A program made the translations under genes and the position numbers. The notes beneath the pieces were generated by a model. It made no database searches and was not told the DNA's origin. It was given only the letters and a program-made list of their open reading frames with translations. From Streptomyces sp. RKND-216 (GTDB lineage: Bacteria; Actinomycetota; Actinomycetes; Streptomycetales; Streptomycetaceae), in the NCBI RefSeq assembly GCF_004795255.1, contig NZ_SSBQ01000002.1, positions 3,677,501 to 3,741,500 on the forward strand: a DNA stretch of 64,000 bases, read 5' to 3'. Below, piece after piece: positions 1-7,866 of this stretch; within the stretch, counting starts at the first letter, position 1, and each line of letters starts with the position of its first letter.

Positions 1-1
1 C

Positions 2-469
2 AACGACGAGTGGATGAACGACTACGGCTTCCTGGAGGAGGGCGAGTCCGCCGCGGGGCGGGTCGGCGACGTGCTGCGCTTCAAGGAGGGGCCGATCCCT
101 TCGCTCGTCCACATGCACCCGGAGGAGACCGTCGGCGAGGCGATCGAGGTGCTGCGCGAGTACGGCGTCTCGCAGATGCCGGTGGTCAAGCCCGGCGCCG
201 GCCACCCGGACGTCATGGCCGCCGAGGTCGTCGGCTCGGTCGTGGAGCGGGAACTGCTGGACGCGCTGTTCACACAGCGGGCGTCGCTGGGCGAACCGCT
301 GGAGAAGCACATGAGCGCGCCGCTGCCCCACGTGGGCTCGGGGGAGAGCGTCGGGGACCTGATGGCGGTGCTGGAGGGCGCGGACGCGTCGCTCGTCCTG
401 GAGGACGGGAAGCCGACGGGCGTCCTGAGCCGGCAGGACCTGCTGGCGTTCCTGGCGCGCGACAAGTAG
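2..469 (+). CDS. Cystathionine beta-synthase, C-terminal CBS-domain part (truncated by window start)
   Basis: Only the last 155 codons are present; the frame is open from base 2, so the start and the PLP-binding catalytic domain lie upstream. The visible part is a pair of CBS (Bateman) repeats: one around VHMHPEETVGEAIEVLREYG with MPVV following, the second around MSAPLPHVGSGESVGDLM, ending in TGVLSRQDLLAFLA. The leading NDEWMNDYGFLE is typical of the junction after the catalytic domain in Streptomyces cystathionine beta-synthases, which condense serine and homocysteine into cystathionine in reverse transsulfuration. A stand-alone CBS protein is unlikely because the frame has no start with a ribosome site. 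It ends just before a strong hairpin terminator. Confidence 0.8.
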   Translation, partial: NDEWMNDYGFLEEGESAAGRVGDVLRFKEGPIPSLVHMHPEETVGEAIEVLREYGVSQMPVVKPGAGHPDVMAAEVVGSVVERELLDALFTQRASLGEPLEKHMSAPLPHVGSGESVGDLMAVLEGADASLVLEDGKPTGVLSRQDLLAFLARDK

Positions 470-475
470 CGCTGT

Positions 476-503
476 GGGCCGCCCCCGCCGCCGGGGGCGG
501 CCC
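476..503 (+). terminator. Hairpin terminator after cystathionine beta-synthase
   Basis: A perfect 12-bp GC stem (476-487 with 492-503) with a 4-base loop starts 6 bases after the stop codon at 469. There is no U-tract, as is usual in Streptomyces. It could also end transcripts of the convergent gene whose stop is at 556. Confidence 0.7.
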
Positions 504-555
504 TCGAGTTCGGGGGCCGTGTACGGCCCGCGCGGGCCGTGCGGAGCGCGGCCCG

Positions 556-1002
556 TCAGGTCCAGCCGTCGGCGTCCGCGTCGCGGGAGCCGCGGCGGCC
601 GAAGACGTCACGCGCCGCCTGGACGGCGTTGACCGCGACGACGCCGGTCCAGCACACGAGGAGTCCGGCCAGGCCGGCATTGACGACGGCGATGGCCGAG
701 AGGGGGACCGCCAGCACCAGGGAGGTGACGGCGAGCCACAGCCGTGGACCGAGGCCGTCGGGGTAGGCAGGGGACGCCGAGGACAGCGCCCCGCCGCGCA
801 CCCCCGCACCGTGGCCGCGGGCGACCTCCATCTGCCGTTCCGCGAGCTGGCGCCGCACGCGGCGTTCCACCGCGCCGTCCAGCTTCTCCAGAAAGCTCTC
901 GACGAGCTCGTCCTCGTACTCGGGACCCAGCTCCTTGCGTGTCTGCAAGGTCGCGTCGAGGTCCTTCCGCAGCTCACCGCCGCTGCCGCCCATGCTCTCC
1001 AT
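556..1002 (-). CDS. Small two-helix membrane protein, unknown function
   Basis: This is a 148-residue protein. The N-terminal 65 residues are hydrophilic and charged (GPEYEDELVESFLEKLDGAVERRVRRQLAERQMEV), likely an amphipathic or coiled helix. Two hydrophobic segments follow at about 85-107 and 108-129, then a short charged tail. I do not recognise a named family; proteins of this design are common, unnamed Streptomyces membrane proteins. The start at 1002 has ggtga upstream; a second ATG at 993 is almost as good. It is transcribed convergently with the cystathionine beta-synthase gene and divergently from the RpiR regulator, with 115 bases between the two starts. Confidence 0.6.
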   Translation of the reverse strand: MESMGGSGGELRKDLDATLQTRKELGPEYEDELVESFLEKLDGAVERRVRRQLAERQMEVARGHGAGVRGGALSSASPAYPDGLGPRLWLAVTSLVLAVPLSAIAVVNAGLAGLLVCWTGVVAVNAVQAARDVFGRRGSRDADADGWT

Positions 1003-1086
1003 GGTGTTCACCGTACGGAGCGCGCGGGTGCCGCACAGTGGGGCCAGCCCCCCACTCGCCCGGGGGACACGCCCCCGCTTGCCCGT

Positions 1087-1106
1087 TCTGCATAGAGTCA
1101 TGCAGA
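1087..1106. promoter_or_regulatory. Palindromic operator over the rpiR-family promoter
   Basis: TCTGCAT (1087-1093) and ATGCAGA (1100-1106) form a perfect 7-bp inverted repeat around a 6-base centre. The centre overlaps TAGAGT (1093-1098), which fits a TAnnnT -10 box, so a bound dimer would cover the -10 and the expected transcription start. This suits autoregulation by the gene that follows. No convincing -35 box was found. Confidence 0.4.
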
Positions 1107-1117
1107 GTCGACGGGTG

Positions 1118-1990
1118 ATGAATGGTGACCAGGCGGCTGCGGGGAACGGCGTCCCGGCGAGTGGGCGGCTGCAGCAGCTCTTCGAGGGGCGGCGGCTCAC
1201 TCCGACGCAGCGCCGGATCGCGCACTGCATGGTGCGGCGCGCGGCCGACGCGCCGTTCCTGTCCAGCGTGGAGCTGGCCGAGCTGGCGGGCGTCAGCCAG
1301 CCGTCGGTGACCCGGTTCGCGGTGGCTCTCGGCTTCGACGGCTACCCCGCCCTGCGCCGCCACCTGCGGGAGGTGCCGGCCACCGCGCCTGTCCCCGGGG
1401 AGGGCGAGTTTGCGCCGCCGAACGCATACCAGCAGGCCGTGCGGGCGGAGATCGACAACCTCCGGCACCTCGCCGAACTGCTGGCCGACCCGGAGCCGGT
1501 CGAGCGGGCGGGACGGCTGCTCGCCGCCTCGCCCACGCTGCCGGTCCTCGGCCTGCGCGCCGCCTCCGCGCAGGCGCGGGGCTTCGCGTACTTCGCCGCC
1601 AAGGTCCATCCGGACGTGCGGCTGCTGGACGAGAGCGGCTCGATGCTGTCCGACCGGCTGGAGGCGGCGGCACGCGCCGGGGCGAACGTGCTGCTGTGCT
1701 TCGCCCTGCCGCGCCACCCGCGGGAACTGGCGGACGCGCTGGAGCAGGCGCGGGGCTCCGGGCTGCGCGTGATCACGGTCGCGGACAGCGCGTTCGCGCC
1801 CGTCGCCGGCCCGGACGACCTGCTGCTGCCCGCCGCCGTCGGCACTGGGCTGGCCTTCGACACCGCCTGCGCGCCGATGCTGCTGGGCCGGGTGCTGCTG
1901 GAGGCGATGTGCGACGGCCTGCCCGACGCGCAGGCCCGTCTGGAGGAGTTCGACGCCCGCGCCGCGGCGCGCGGGCTCTTCCTCGACTGA
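1118..1990 (+). CDS. MurR/RpiR-family transcriptional regulator
   Basis: A 290-residue DNA-binding regulator. The RpiR helix-turn-helix is at about residues 20-80, with the recognition stretch ELAELAGVSQPSVTRFAVAL and the family-typical GFDGYPALR after it. A SIS sugar-phosphate-binding-like domain follows (about 125-265, including AASAQARGFAYFAAKVHPDVRLLDESG and LLCFALPRHPRELADALEQA). Family members sense phosphosugars or other small metabolites. The gene lies upstream of the hut/decarboxylase block, so control of histidine or related amino-acid catabolism is a reasonable inference. The start is uncertain: ATG at 1118 is preferred because a likely -10 box ends at 1098; an in-frame ATG at 1100 would add 6 residues. 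Confidence 0.85.
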   Translation: MNGDQAAAGNGVPASGRLQQLFEGRRLTPTQRRIAHCMVRRAADAPFLSSVELAELAGVSQPSVTRFAVALGFDGYPALRRHLREVPATAPVPGEGEFAPPNAYQQAVRAEIDNLRHLAELLADPEPVERAGRLLAASPTLPVLGLRAASAQARGFAYFAAKVHPDVRLLDESGSMLSDRLEAAARAGANVLLCFALPRHPRELADALEQARGSGLRVITVADSAFAPVAGPDDLLLPAAVGTGLAFDTACAPMLLGRVLLEAMCDGLPDAQARLEEFDARAAARGLFLD

Positions 1991-2035
1991 GCCCGCGCGC
2001 TGCCCCGCGCCCCCCGGGGCGGCCGCTCCGCAGGG

Positions 2036-2629
2036 TCAGCGCGGATCGCGCCCCAGGAACGCCACCAGCCGATCGCCCGGGTCCGCCCGCGCCGGAACCG
2101 CCACCGGCAGGGCGAACAGCGGGTACCGTTCGGCCGGTTCCGGGACCAGCCCGCGGGCCGCGCGCAGCAGCGCGGCCGCCAGGGCGGGCGGTATCGGGCG
2201 CGGCAGTCCGGTCGCGCGGCCGATGTCCCAGCCGTGCACGGCGACCTCCAGCGCGCCCGCCGCCGCGAGGGCGGCGCTCTCCAGCGGCCACCCGTCCACC
2301 GTGACCACCGCCTGCCCGCGCCGCCCCCGCCCCGGCGCGCGCGCCGCGCAGGCGCCCAGCAGCCGGGAGGCGTGCAGACGGAACGCCGCCACCGGGTCGC
2401 CGCACGCCTCGGCGGCAGGCAGCAGACCCACGCGTCCCGCCGCGGTGCCCTCGTGCAGCGCGGCCAGCGAGTCGTTCGCGTGGCCCAGCAGCGCCGCCAG
2501 GTCCCAGCCGCGGCAGGGCGTCGGCCGGGACAGCAGCGCCGGGGTCACCTGGCGCACGCTGCACAGCGCGTACCCGACGGCCCGCTCCAGCAGTTCCGCG
2601 CTCTCCGTCTCCTCTCCCCGCCCGGCCAT
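2036..2629 (-). CDS. TIGR03086/mycothiol-dependent maleylpyruvate isomerase-like metal-binding protein
   Basis: A 197-residue protein of the DinB-like four-helix metal-binding family (MDMPI N-terminal domain, TIGR03086 subgroup). GWDLAALLGHANDSLAAL at 41-58 supplies one metal-ligand His (about 50), and ALEVAVHGWDIGRATG near 126-141 supplies the Glu and second His. The C-terminal part is a short helical tail. Some family members use mycothiol as cofactor for isomerisation; most, as here, have no assigned substrate. It is followed 9 bases upstream on the same strand by a VOC protein (2639-3019), so the two are probably co-transcribed. Confidence 0.75.
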   Translation of the reverse strand: MAGRGEETESAELLERAVGYALCSVRQVTPALLSRPTPCRGWDLAALLGHANDSLAALHEGTAAGRVGLLPAAEACGDPVAAFRLHASRLLGACAARAPGRGRRGQAVVTVDGWPLESAALAAAGALEVAVHGWDIGRATGLPRPIPPALAAALLRAARGLVPEPAERYPLFALPVAVPARADPGDRLVAFLGRDPR

Positions 2630-2638
2630 GACCTGCCG

Positions 2639-3019
2639 TCAGCGGCCTTCGCCGGGCACCTGGATGAACTGGAGGAAATTGCCGTCCGGGTCGATGACGG
2701 TGGAGAAGAACACCCCGTCGCCGACGTCCTCCACGGGGCGGACCCACGTCACGCCGAGGGTGTTCAGGTGCGCCTCGGCGGCGCGGATGTCGGTGACGCT
2801 GATGTTGACCATGTACCGGCCGGGCTCGGCCGGCTTGCCCTCGATGTCGTCCCGCCCGTCGAAACCGACGTACATGCCGCCCGCCACGAGCAGCATGTGC
2901 TCCTGCCACACCGCGCCGAGCGGCTCCAGCGCCGCCCGGTACCACGCCACGAGCCGGTCCGGGTCGGTGCTGGCGATCAGCACGCCGCTGGTGCCGAGGA
3001 CGTCCTTCGTCGCTGCCAT
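2639..3019 (-). CDS. VOC-superfamily (glyoxalase/bleomycin-resistance-like) protein
   Basis: A 126-residue single-module VOC protein with paired beta-alpha-beta-beta-beta repeats: TSGVLIASTDPDRLVAWYRAAL begins the first and MVNISVTDIRAAEAHLNTLG the second. The C-terminal VIDPDGNFLQFIQ is the usual metal-ligand and closing strand. Substrate is not predictable. The ATG at 3019 is preceded by gggagggagccccacc on the minus strand, a good ribosome site. It is the first gene of a likely two-gene unit with the TIGR03086 protein. Confidence 0.8.
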   Translation of the reverse strand: MAATKDVLGTSGVLIASTDPDRLVAWYRAALEPLGAVWQEHMLLVAGGMYVGFDGRDDIEGKPAEPGRYMVNISVTDIRAAEAHLNTLGVTWVRPVEDVGDGVFFSTVIDPDGNFLQFIQVPGEGR

Positions 3020-3100
3020 GGTGGGGCTCCCTCCGGGGTCGGTACGGTCCGCGCTCGCGGCACCGTGCTCATCCGTACCGACCCCCGGGGGACCCGGAAA

Positions 3101-4531
3101 TCATCGGCCGGGGCCGGCCCCGTCGCTCTTCGCCCGCTCGCCGGCTCCGTCGTCGGACTTCCCGTCGGAGGCGGAGGCGCGCAGCACCAGCTTGTTCACG
3201 ACCCACAGCGCGATGCCGATGGCCACCAGCACGCCCGCCCGGACGTAGACACCGGTGTCGCGGTCGGCCAGCGGGCTGGCCAGCACCAGCGCGGTGACCG
3301 CGCCGACGACCGGCAGTACGGTCGGGGTGCGGAAGTGGTGGTGCGCGACGCGGTCCTTGCGCAGCACCAGCACCGCCACGTTCACCACGAAGAACACGCA
3401 CAGCAGCAGGAACGAGGTGGTGTCGCCCAGGCCGCCGATCTCCCCCGTCGACACCAGGCCGACGGCGATCAGGGACACGAAGACGATGCCCACCACGGGC
3501 GTGCGGCGGGAGGGCAGTACGCGGCCCATGCCGCGCGGGATGACGCGCTCGTTGGCCATGCCGTAGACGAGGCGGGACGCCATCATGATGTTGATCAGGG
3601 CGGAGTTGGTCACCGCGAAGAGCGCGATCAGGGCGAACAGCTTGGGCGGGAAGTCCAGCCCGCCGGCCTCGACCACCTCCAGCAGCGGCCCGGACGACGA
3701 CTCCAGCCTCTGTGGTGTCACCAGCAGCGAGGAGACCAGCGCGACCAGGATGTAGATCGTGCCGGTGAAGGCCACGCCGATGAACAGCGCCTTCGGGAAC
3801 GTACGGGAGGGCCTGCGGGTCTCCTCGGCCATGTTCACCGAGTCCTCGAAGCCGACGAAGGCGAAGAACGCCAGCGCCGTCGCTCCCAGCACGCCGCTCA
3901 CCACGGCCTGGCCCGTGCCCGTATCGATCTCGGTCAGCCGCGAGGGCTCGCCGTCGCCCGACAGCACCGCCCACACGCCGATCGCGAGGATGACCGCCAG
4001 GCCCGTCAGCTCGACCACGGTCAGCACCACGTTGGTCTTCACCGACTCCGACACGCCGCGCAGCGTCAGCGCCGCGAGCGCGAGCACGAACAGGATCGCG
4101 ATGAGCGTCGGCGGGATGTCCACGAACGTCTGGAGGTAGTCGCCGCTGAACGCGCGCGCCGCCGCACTCGCCGAGGACAGGCCCGACGACATCACCATGA
4201 ACGCCACGATGAACGTCAGGAACGGCACCCGGAACGCCTTCTGCGTGTACAGCGCCGCGCCCGCCGCCCGCGGGTACTTGCCGACCAGTTCCGCGTACGA
4301 GGCGGCGGTCAGCAGTGCCACCACGAAGCTGATCGCGTACGGCAGCCACAGCGCGCCGCCGACCCGTCCGGCGATCTCGCCGGTCGTCGCGTAGATGCCG
4401 GTGCCCAGGATGTCGCCGACGACGAACAGGACGAGCAGCTTCGGTCCGATCGCACGCTTCAGCGGTGTACGGCCCTCGTCCTCTGCGCCGCCGACGGCAC
4501 CCGGCCCGTCTGCATGGAGTTGATTCGCCAT
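3101..4531 (-). CDS. APC-superfamily amino acid permease
   Basis: A 476-residue integral membrane transporter with about 12 hydrophobic segments. The first, LLVLFVVGDILGTGIYATTGEIAG, holds the GxG(I/T) substrate-backbone loop of APC amino-acid permeases. Further landmarks are ALAFFAFVGFEDSVNMAEETRRPSR at about 230-250 (helix 6 and the conserved E-E-T-x-x-P-x-R-x-P motif) and a charged cytosolic C-terminus. The start ATG at 4531 lies 109 bases from the stop of the PLP decarboxylase-like gene (4641), so they could form an amino-acid uptake/conversion pair. Substrate unknown; the neighbourhood suggests histidine, ornithine/lysine-like or related amino acids. Confidence 0.85.
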   Translation of the reverse strand: MANQLHADGPGAVGGAEDEGRTPLKRAIGPKLLVLFVVGDILGTGIYATTGEIAGRVGGALWLPYAISFVVALLTAASYAELVGKYPRAAGAALYTQKAFRVPFLTFIVAFMVMSSGLSSASAAARAFSGDYLQTFVDIPPTLIAILFVLALAALTLRGVSESVKTNVVLTVVELTGLAVILAIGVWAVLSGDGEPSRLTEIDTGTGQAVVSGVLGATALAFFAFVGFEDSVNMAEETRRPSRTFPKALFIGVAFTGTIYILVALVSSLLVTPQRLESSSGPLLEVVEAGGLDFPPKLFALIALFAVTNSALINIMMASRLVYGMANERVIPRGMGRVLPSRRTPVVGIVFVSLIAVGLVSTGEIGGLGDTTSFLLLCVFFVVNVAVLVLRKDRVAHHHFRTPTVLPVVGAVTALVLASPLADRDTGVYVRAGVLVAIGIALWVVNKLVLRASASDGKSDDGAGERAKSDGAGPGR

Positions 4532-4640
4532 GGCCGGAAGGGTTCCCCGGCGCTCGCAGAGAATGCTCCTCCGCGCCGCCGTGCGATGGCGGGGTCCTGT
4601 CGGGCGGGGCCTGCGCTCCGGACGGTGCGGAGGCCGACGT

Positions 4641-6017
4641 TCAGAGCAGGGCGTCGCGGTGGAGACCGCCGGACTCGGCGACGAGGTCGCCGAGGGACTG
4701 CGGCGCGCGGACGGTGCGGAAGCGCACCGTGTCGCCCTCGGCGACGAAGCCGTGAACTCCGGGCCGGGGGAGCGAGTTGTAGCCGAACGGGTTGGAGAAG
4801 TAGTACGCCCCGGTGTCCAGCAGGGCCGCGTGGTCCCCGCCGGCCAGCAGCGGCAGGTCGCGGCCCTTGGCGACCAGGTCTCCCGCGAAACAGCAGGGAC
4901 CGGCGACGTCCTGGGTGACCTCAGGGCCCTCCTTGGGCAGCCCCTTGGCGTCGTAGGCCGCCACCCGGATCGGCCAGGCATCCGGCGCGAACACCGTGCG
5001 CACGGCGACCTGCGCGCCCGCGTGCGTCACGGCGATGGGGCGCCCGCCCGCGGACTTGGCGTACTCGACCCGCGCCACGATCACGCCCGCCTTGGCGAGC
5101 AGCGACCGCCCGAATTCGGTGACCAGCCCGTAGCGGCCGTCGAAGAGGCCGGGGACCTGAGCGGCCAGCAGCCGCGCGTAGTCCGCGTAGCCGGGCGTGA
5201 CCTCGTCGGTGGCGAAGTTGACCGGCAGGCCGCCGCCGATGTCCAGCACGGTGATCTGCTGCCGTCCGACGGCCGCGTTGATCTCCTCCGCCAGCTCGTA
5301 CGTCGCCCGGACCCCGGCCGCCATGTCGGCCAACGGCATGCCCTGCGAACCGACGTGGCAGTGCAGCCGGGTCAGCCAGGGGCGGGCCCGGTAGGCCTCG
5401 ACGACCCAGGCCCGCGCCCCTTCGTCACGCAGCGCGATGCCGAACTTCGAGGTGGCCGTCGCGGTGCTCATGGCGTCGATGGCGCCGCCGCCGATCTGCG
5501 GGTTGATGCGCACGCCGATCGCCTCCTCCCCGGCCGCGCGCGCCCCGCGCGAGCCGTCGGAGAGGAGGTCGTCGAGGCGGGCCAGCTCCTCGGGGTTGTC
5601 GGCGTTCAGGGCGATGCCCAGATCCAGGGCCTCGCGCAGTTCGGCGATGGTCTTGGCCGGGCTGTCCAGCACCGTGCGGCAGGCCGGCACGCCGGCTGCG
5701 CGGGCGAGGGCCAGCTCGCCGGGGCTGGCCACCTCGGCGCCGATGCCGAAGTCGTCGAGGAGCCGCAGCACCGGCACGAGCGAGCCCGCCTTCACGGCGA
5801 AGGTGTGCAGCACGCGCTGGCCCTCGCCCGCCACCTCGGCGAAGGCCGCGTGCAGGGCCGCGGCGGTCTCCCGGATCGTCGTGAGGTCGAGCAGGGCGGC
5901 GACCGGCAGACGGCCGCCGTCGATCAGGCCGTCCGCCACGGCGGCGCGTACGGCCAGGTCACGGCGGTGGGCGAGGGACCGGGACGGGGCGGGTGCGGGA
6001 GGGCCTGCGGGTTCCAT
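4641..6017 (-). CDS. Fold-III PLP-dependent decarboxylase, diaminopimelate decarboxylase-like
   Basis: A 458-residue member of the Orn/DAP/Arg decarboxylase family 2. The PLP lysine is in TFAVKA (K76). HCHVGSQG (220-226), the phosphate-binding DIGGGLP (259-265), the specificity-loop cysteines in GPCCFAGD (373-380) and GAYYFSNPFGYNS are all recognisable. The usual E-P-G-R loop is E-F-G-R (301-304). Real lysA copies in actinobacteria normally sit beside argS/hom/thrC, not here, so this is probably a paralogue acting on another basic amino acid or a D-amino acid. It diverges from hutU and shares its 184-bp control region. A permease lies downstream on the same strand. Confidence 0.7.
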   Translation of the reverse strand: MEPAGPPAPAPSRSLAHRRDLAVRAAVADGLIDGGRLPVAALLDLTTIRETAAALHAAFAEVAGEGQRVLHTFAVKAGSLVPVLRLLDDFGIGAEVASPGELALARAAGVPACRTVLDSPAKTIAELREALDLGIALNADNPEELARLDDLLSDGSRGARAAGEEAIGVRINPQIGGGAIDAMSTATATSKFGIALRDEGARAWVVEAYRARPWLTRLHCHVGSQGMPLADMAAGVRATYELAEEINAAVGRQQITVLDIGGGLPVNFATDEVTPGYADYARLLAAQVPGLFDGRYGLVTEFGRSLLAKAGVIVARVEYAKSAGGRPIAVTHAGAQVAVRTVFAPDAWPIRVAAYDAKGLPKEGPEVTQDVAGPCCFAGDLVAKGRDLPLLAGGDHAALLDTGAYYFSNPFGYNSLPRPGVHGFVAEGDTVRFRTVRAPQSLGDLVAESGGLHRDALL

Positions 6018-6062
6018 GACTCCCAGCCTGTCATCCCCGCCGGGGGAATCCGACGGTGGTTG

Positions 6063-6090
6063 TTGACTGAAAATATTCACTCCGTAGGGT
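6063..6090 (+). promoter_or_regulatory. hutU promoter with palindromic operator shared with the divergent decarboxylase gene
   Basis: TTGACT (6063-6068) and TAGGGT (6085-6090), separated by 16 bp, resemble a vegetative promoter pointing at hutU. In the spacer lies TGAAAATATTCA (6068-6079), an inverted repeat TGAA-AATA-TTCA; GACTGAA and TTCACTC extend it with one mismatch. On the other strand TATTTT, inside the same repeat, could be the -10 of the decarboxylase gene (TTCATA 16 bp upstream). One bound regulator could therefore control both directions. This AT-rich patch stands out in an otherwise very GC-rich sequence. Confidence 0.5.
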
Positions 6091-6201
6091 GTATGAATAG
6101 ATGGATGCTCCGTGCCGGACACTCGGGGACACCCGGGCGGGCAGGAGCGGGCCGACACCGACCACTCACACCGACCGTCCACCGACCAGGGAGGCAGCGT
6201 C

Positions 6202-7866
6202 ATGGCAGGACCCCGACCCGTACGGGCGCCGCGCGGCACCGAGCTGACCGCACGGGGCTGGCAGCAGGAGGCCGCCCTGCGGATGCTCCAGAACAACCTC
6301 GACCCCGAGGTCGCCGAGCACCCCGACAAGCTGGTCGTCTACGGCGGTACGGGCAAGGCCGCCCGCGACTGGCGGTCCTTCGACGCGATGGTCCGCACGC
6401 TGCAGACCCTCAAGGACGACGAGACGATGCTCGTCCAGTCCGGTCGCCCCGTCGGCGTCATGCAGACCCACGAGTGGGCGCCGCGCGTGCTGCTCGCCAA
6501 CTCCAACCTGGTCGGCGACTGGGCGAACTGGGAGGAGTTCCGGCGCCTGGAACAGCTCGGCCTGACCATGTACGGCCAGATGACCGCCGGTTCCTGGATC
6601 TACATCGGCACCCAGGGCATCCTCCAGGGCACCTACGAGACCTTCTCCGCCGTCGCCGCCAGGAAGTTCGGCGGCACGCTCGCCGGCACCCTCACCCTCA
6701 CCGCCGGCCTCGGCGGCATGGGCGGCGCCCAGCCGCTCGCCGTGACGATGAACGACGGCGTGGTCATCTGCGTCGAGTGCGACCCCTCGCGGATCGAGCG
6801 GCGCATCGAGCACCGCTACCTGGACGTGCGCGCCGACTCCCTCGAGCACGCCCTCCAGCTCGCCACCGAGGCGCGGGACGCCCGCCGTCCGCTGTCCGTC
6901 GGCCTGCTCGGCAACGCCGCGGAGATCCTTCCCCGGATGCTGGAGATGGACGCCCCCATCGACATCGTCACCGACCAGACCTCCGCCCACGACCCGCTCG
7001 CCTACCTTCCCGTCGGCGTCGAGTTCGCCGACATGGCCGACTACGCGGCGGAGAAGCCCGCCGAGTTCACGCAGCGTGCGCAGGAGTCGATGGCCCGGCA
7101 CGTCGAGGCGATGGTCGGCTTTATGGACGCCGGCGCGGAGGTCTTCGACTACGGCAATTCGATCCGCGGCGAGGCCCGGACAGCGGGCTACACGCGCGCC
7201 TTCGACTTCCCCGGCTTCGTCCCCGCCTACATCCGGCCGCTGTTCTGCGAGGGCAAGGGCCCCTTCCGCTGGGCCGCGCTCTCCGGCGACCCCAAGGACA
7301 TCGCCGCCACCGACAAGGCGATCCTCGACCTCTTCCCCGAGAACGAGTCGCTCGCCCGCTGGATCCGGATGGCCGGTGAACGCGTCCGCTTCCAGGGCCT
7401 GCCCGCCCGTATCTGCTGGCTCGGCTACGGCGAACGCGACCGCGCGGGCGAACGCTTCAACGACATGGTGGCGAGCGGCGAGCTCTCCGCACCGCTGGCG
7501 CTCGGCCGCGACCACCTCGACTGCGGCTCGGTGGCCTCCCCGTACCGCGAGACCGAGTCCATGCTCGACGGGTCCGACGCCATCGCCGACTGGCCGCTGC
7601 TCAACGCCATGGTCAACGTGTCCTCCGGTGCGTCCTGGGTGTCGCTCCACCACGGTGGCGGCGTCGGCATGGGCCGGTCGATCCACGCCGGGCAGGTAAC
7701 CGTCGCCGACGGCACCGCACTGGCCGGCGAGAAGCTGCGCCGCGTCCTGACGAACGACCCGGGGATGGGCGTCATCCGCCACGTCGACGCGGGCTACGAC
7801 CGCGCCGACGCCGTCGCGGCGGAGCGCGGCGTCCGCGTCCCCATGCGCGAGGGTGACGACGCGTGA
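6202..7866 (+). CDS. hutU: Urocanate hydratase (urocanase)
   Basis: A 554-residue urocanase, the full family length. It converts urocanate to 4-imidazolone-5-propionate using a tightly bound NAD+ as electrophile. The NAD-binding segment [12 protein letters not shown] (near 171-182), the family signature around [13 protein letters not shown], and the active-site cysteine in [12 protein letters not shown] (C349) are intact. GGRPxGxx-type substrate residues ([12 protein letters not shown]) are near 80. The ATG at 6202 has a strong GGGAGG site at 6189-6194. It is the first gene of an operon: the next gene starts at 7863, overlapping the stop codon (GTGA). Histidase (hutH) is not in the window, as I recall for other Streptomyces. 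Confidence 0.97.
   Translation: MAGPRPVRAPRGTELTARGWQQEAALRMLQNNLDPEVAEHPDKLVVYGGTGKAARDWRSFDAMVRTLQTLKDDETMLVQSGRPVGVMQTHEWAPRVLLANSNLVGDWANWEEFRRLEQLGLTMYGQMTAGSWIYIGTQGILQGTYETFSAVAARKFGGTLAGTLTLTAGLGGMGGAQPLAVTMNDGVVICVECDPSRIERRIEHRYLDVRADSLEHALQLATEARDARRPLSVGLLGNAAEILPRMLEMDAPIDIVTDQTSAHDPLAYLPVGVEFADMADYAAEKPAEFTQRAQESMARHVEAMVGFMDAGAEVFDYGNSIRGEARTAGYTRAFDFPGFVPAYIRPLFCEGKGPFRWAALSGDPKDIAATDKAILDLFPENESLARWIRMAGERVRFQGLPARICWLGYGERDRAGERFNDMVASGELSAPLALGRDHLDCGSVASPYRETESMLDGSDAIADWPLLNAMVNVSSGASWVSLHHGGGVGMGRSIHAGQVTVADGTALAGEKLRRVLTNDPGMGVIRHVDAGYDRADAVAAERGVRVPMREGDDA

Noticed and set aside
3101..4531. Mobile-element or horizontal-transfer signature around the permease
   Set aside because: Base composition and codon use match neighbours, and there are no terminal repeats, integrase or transposase.
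4234..4918. Long plus-strand open frames of several hundred residues opposite the permease and decarboxylase (also seen opposite most other genes)
   Set aside because: They are antisense shadows produced by high third-position GC: composition is His/Arg/Gly/Gln-rich with no domain and no ribosome site.
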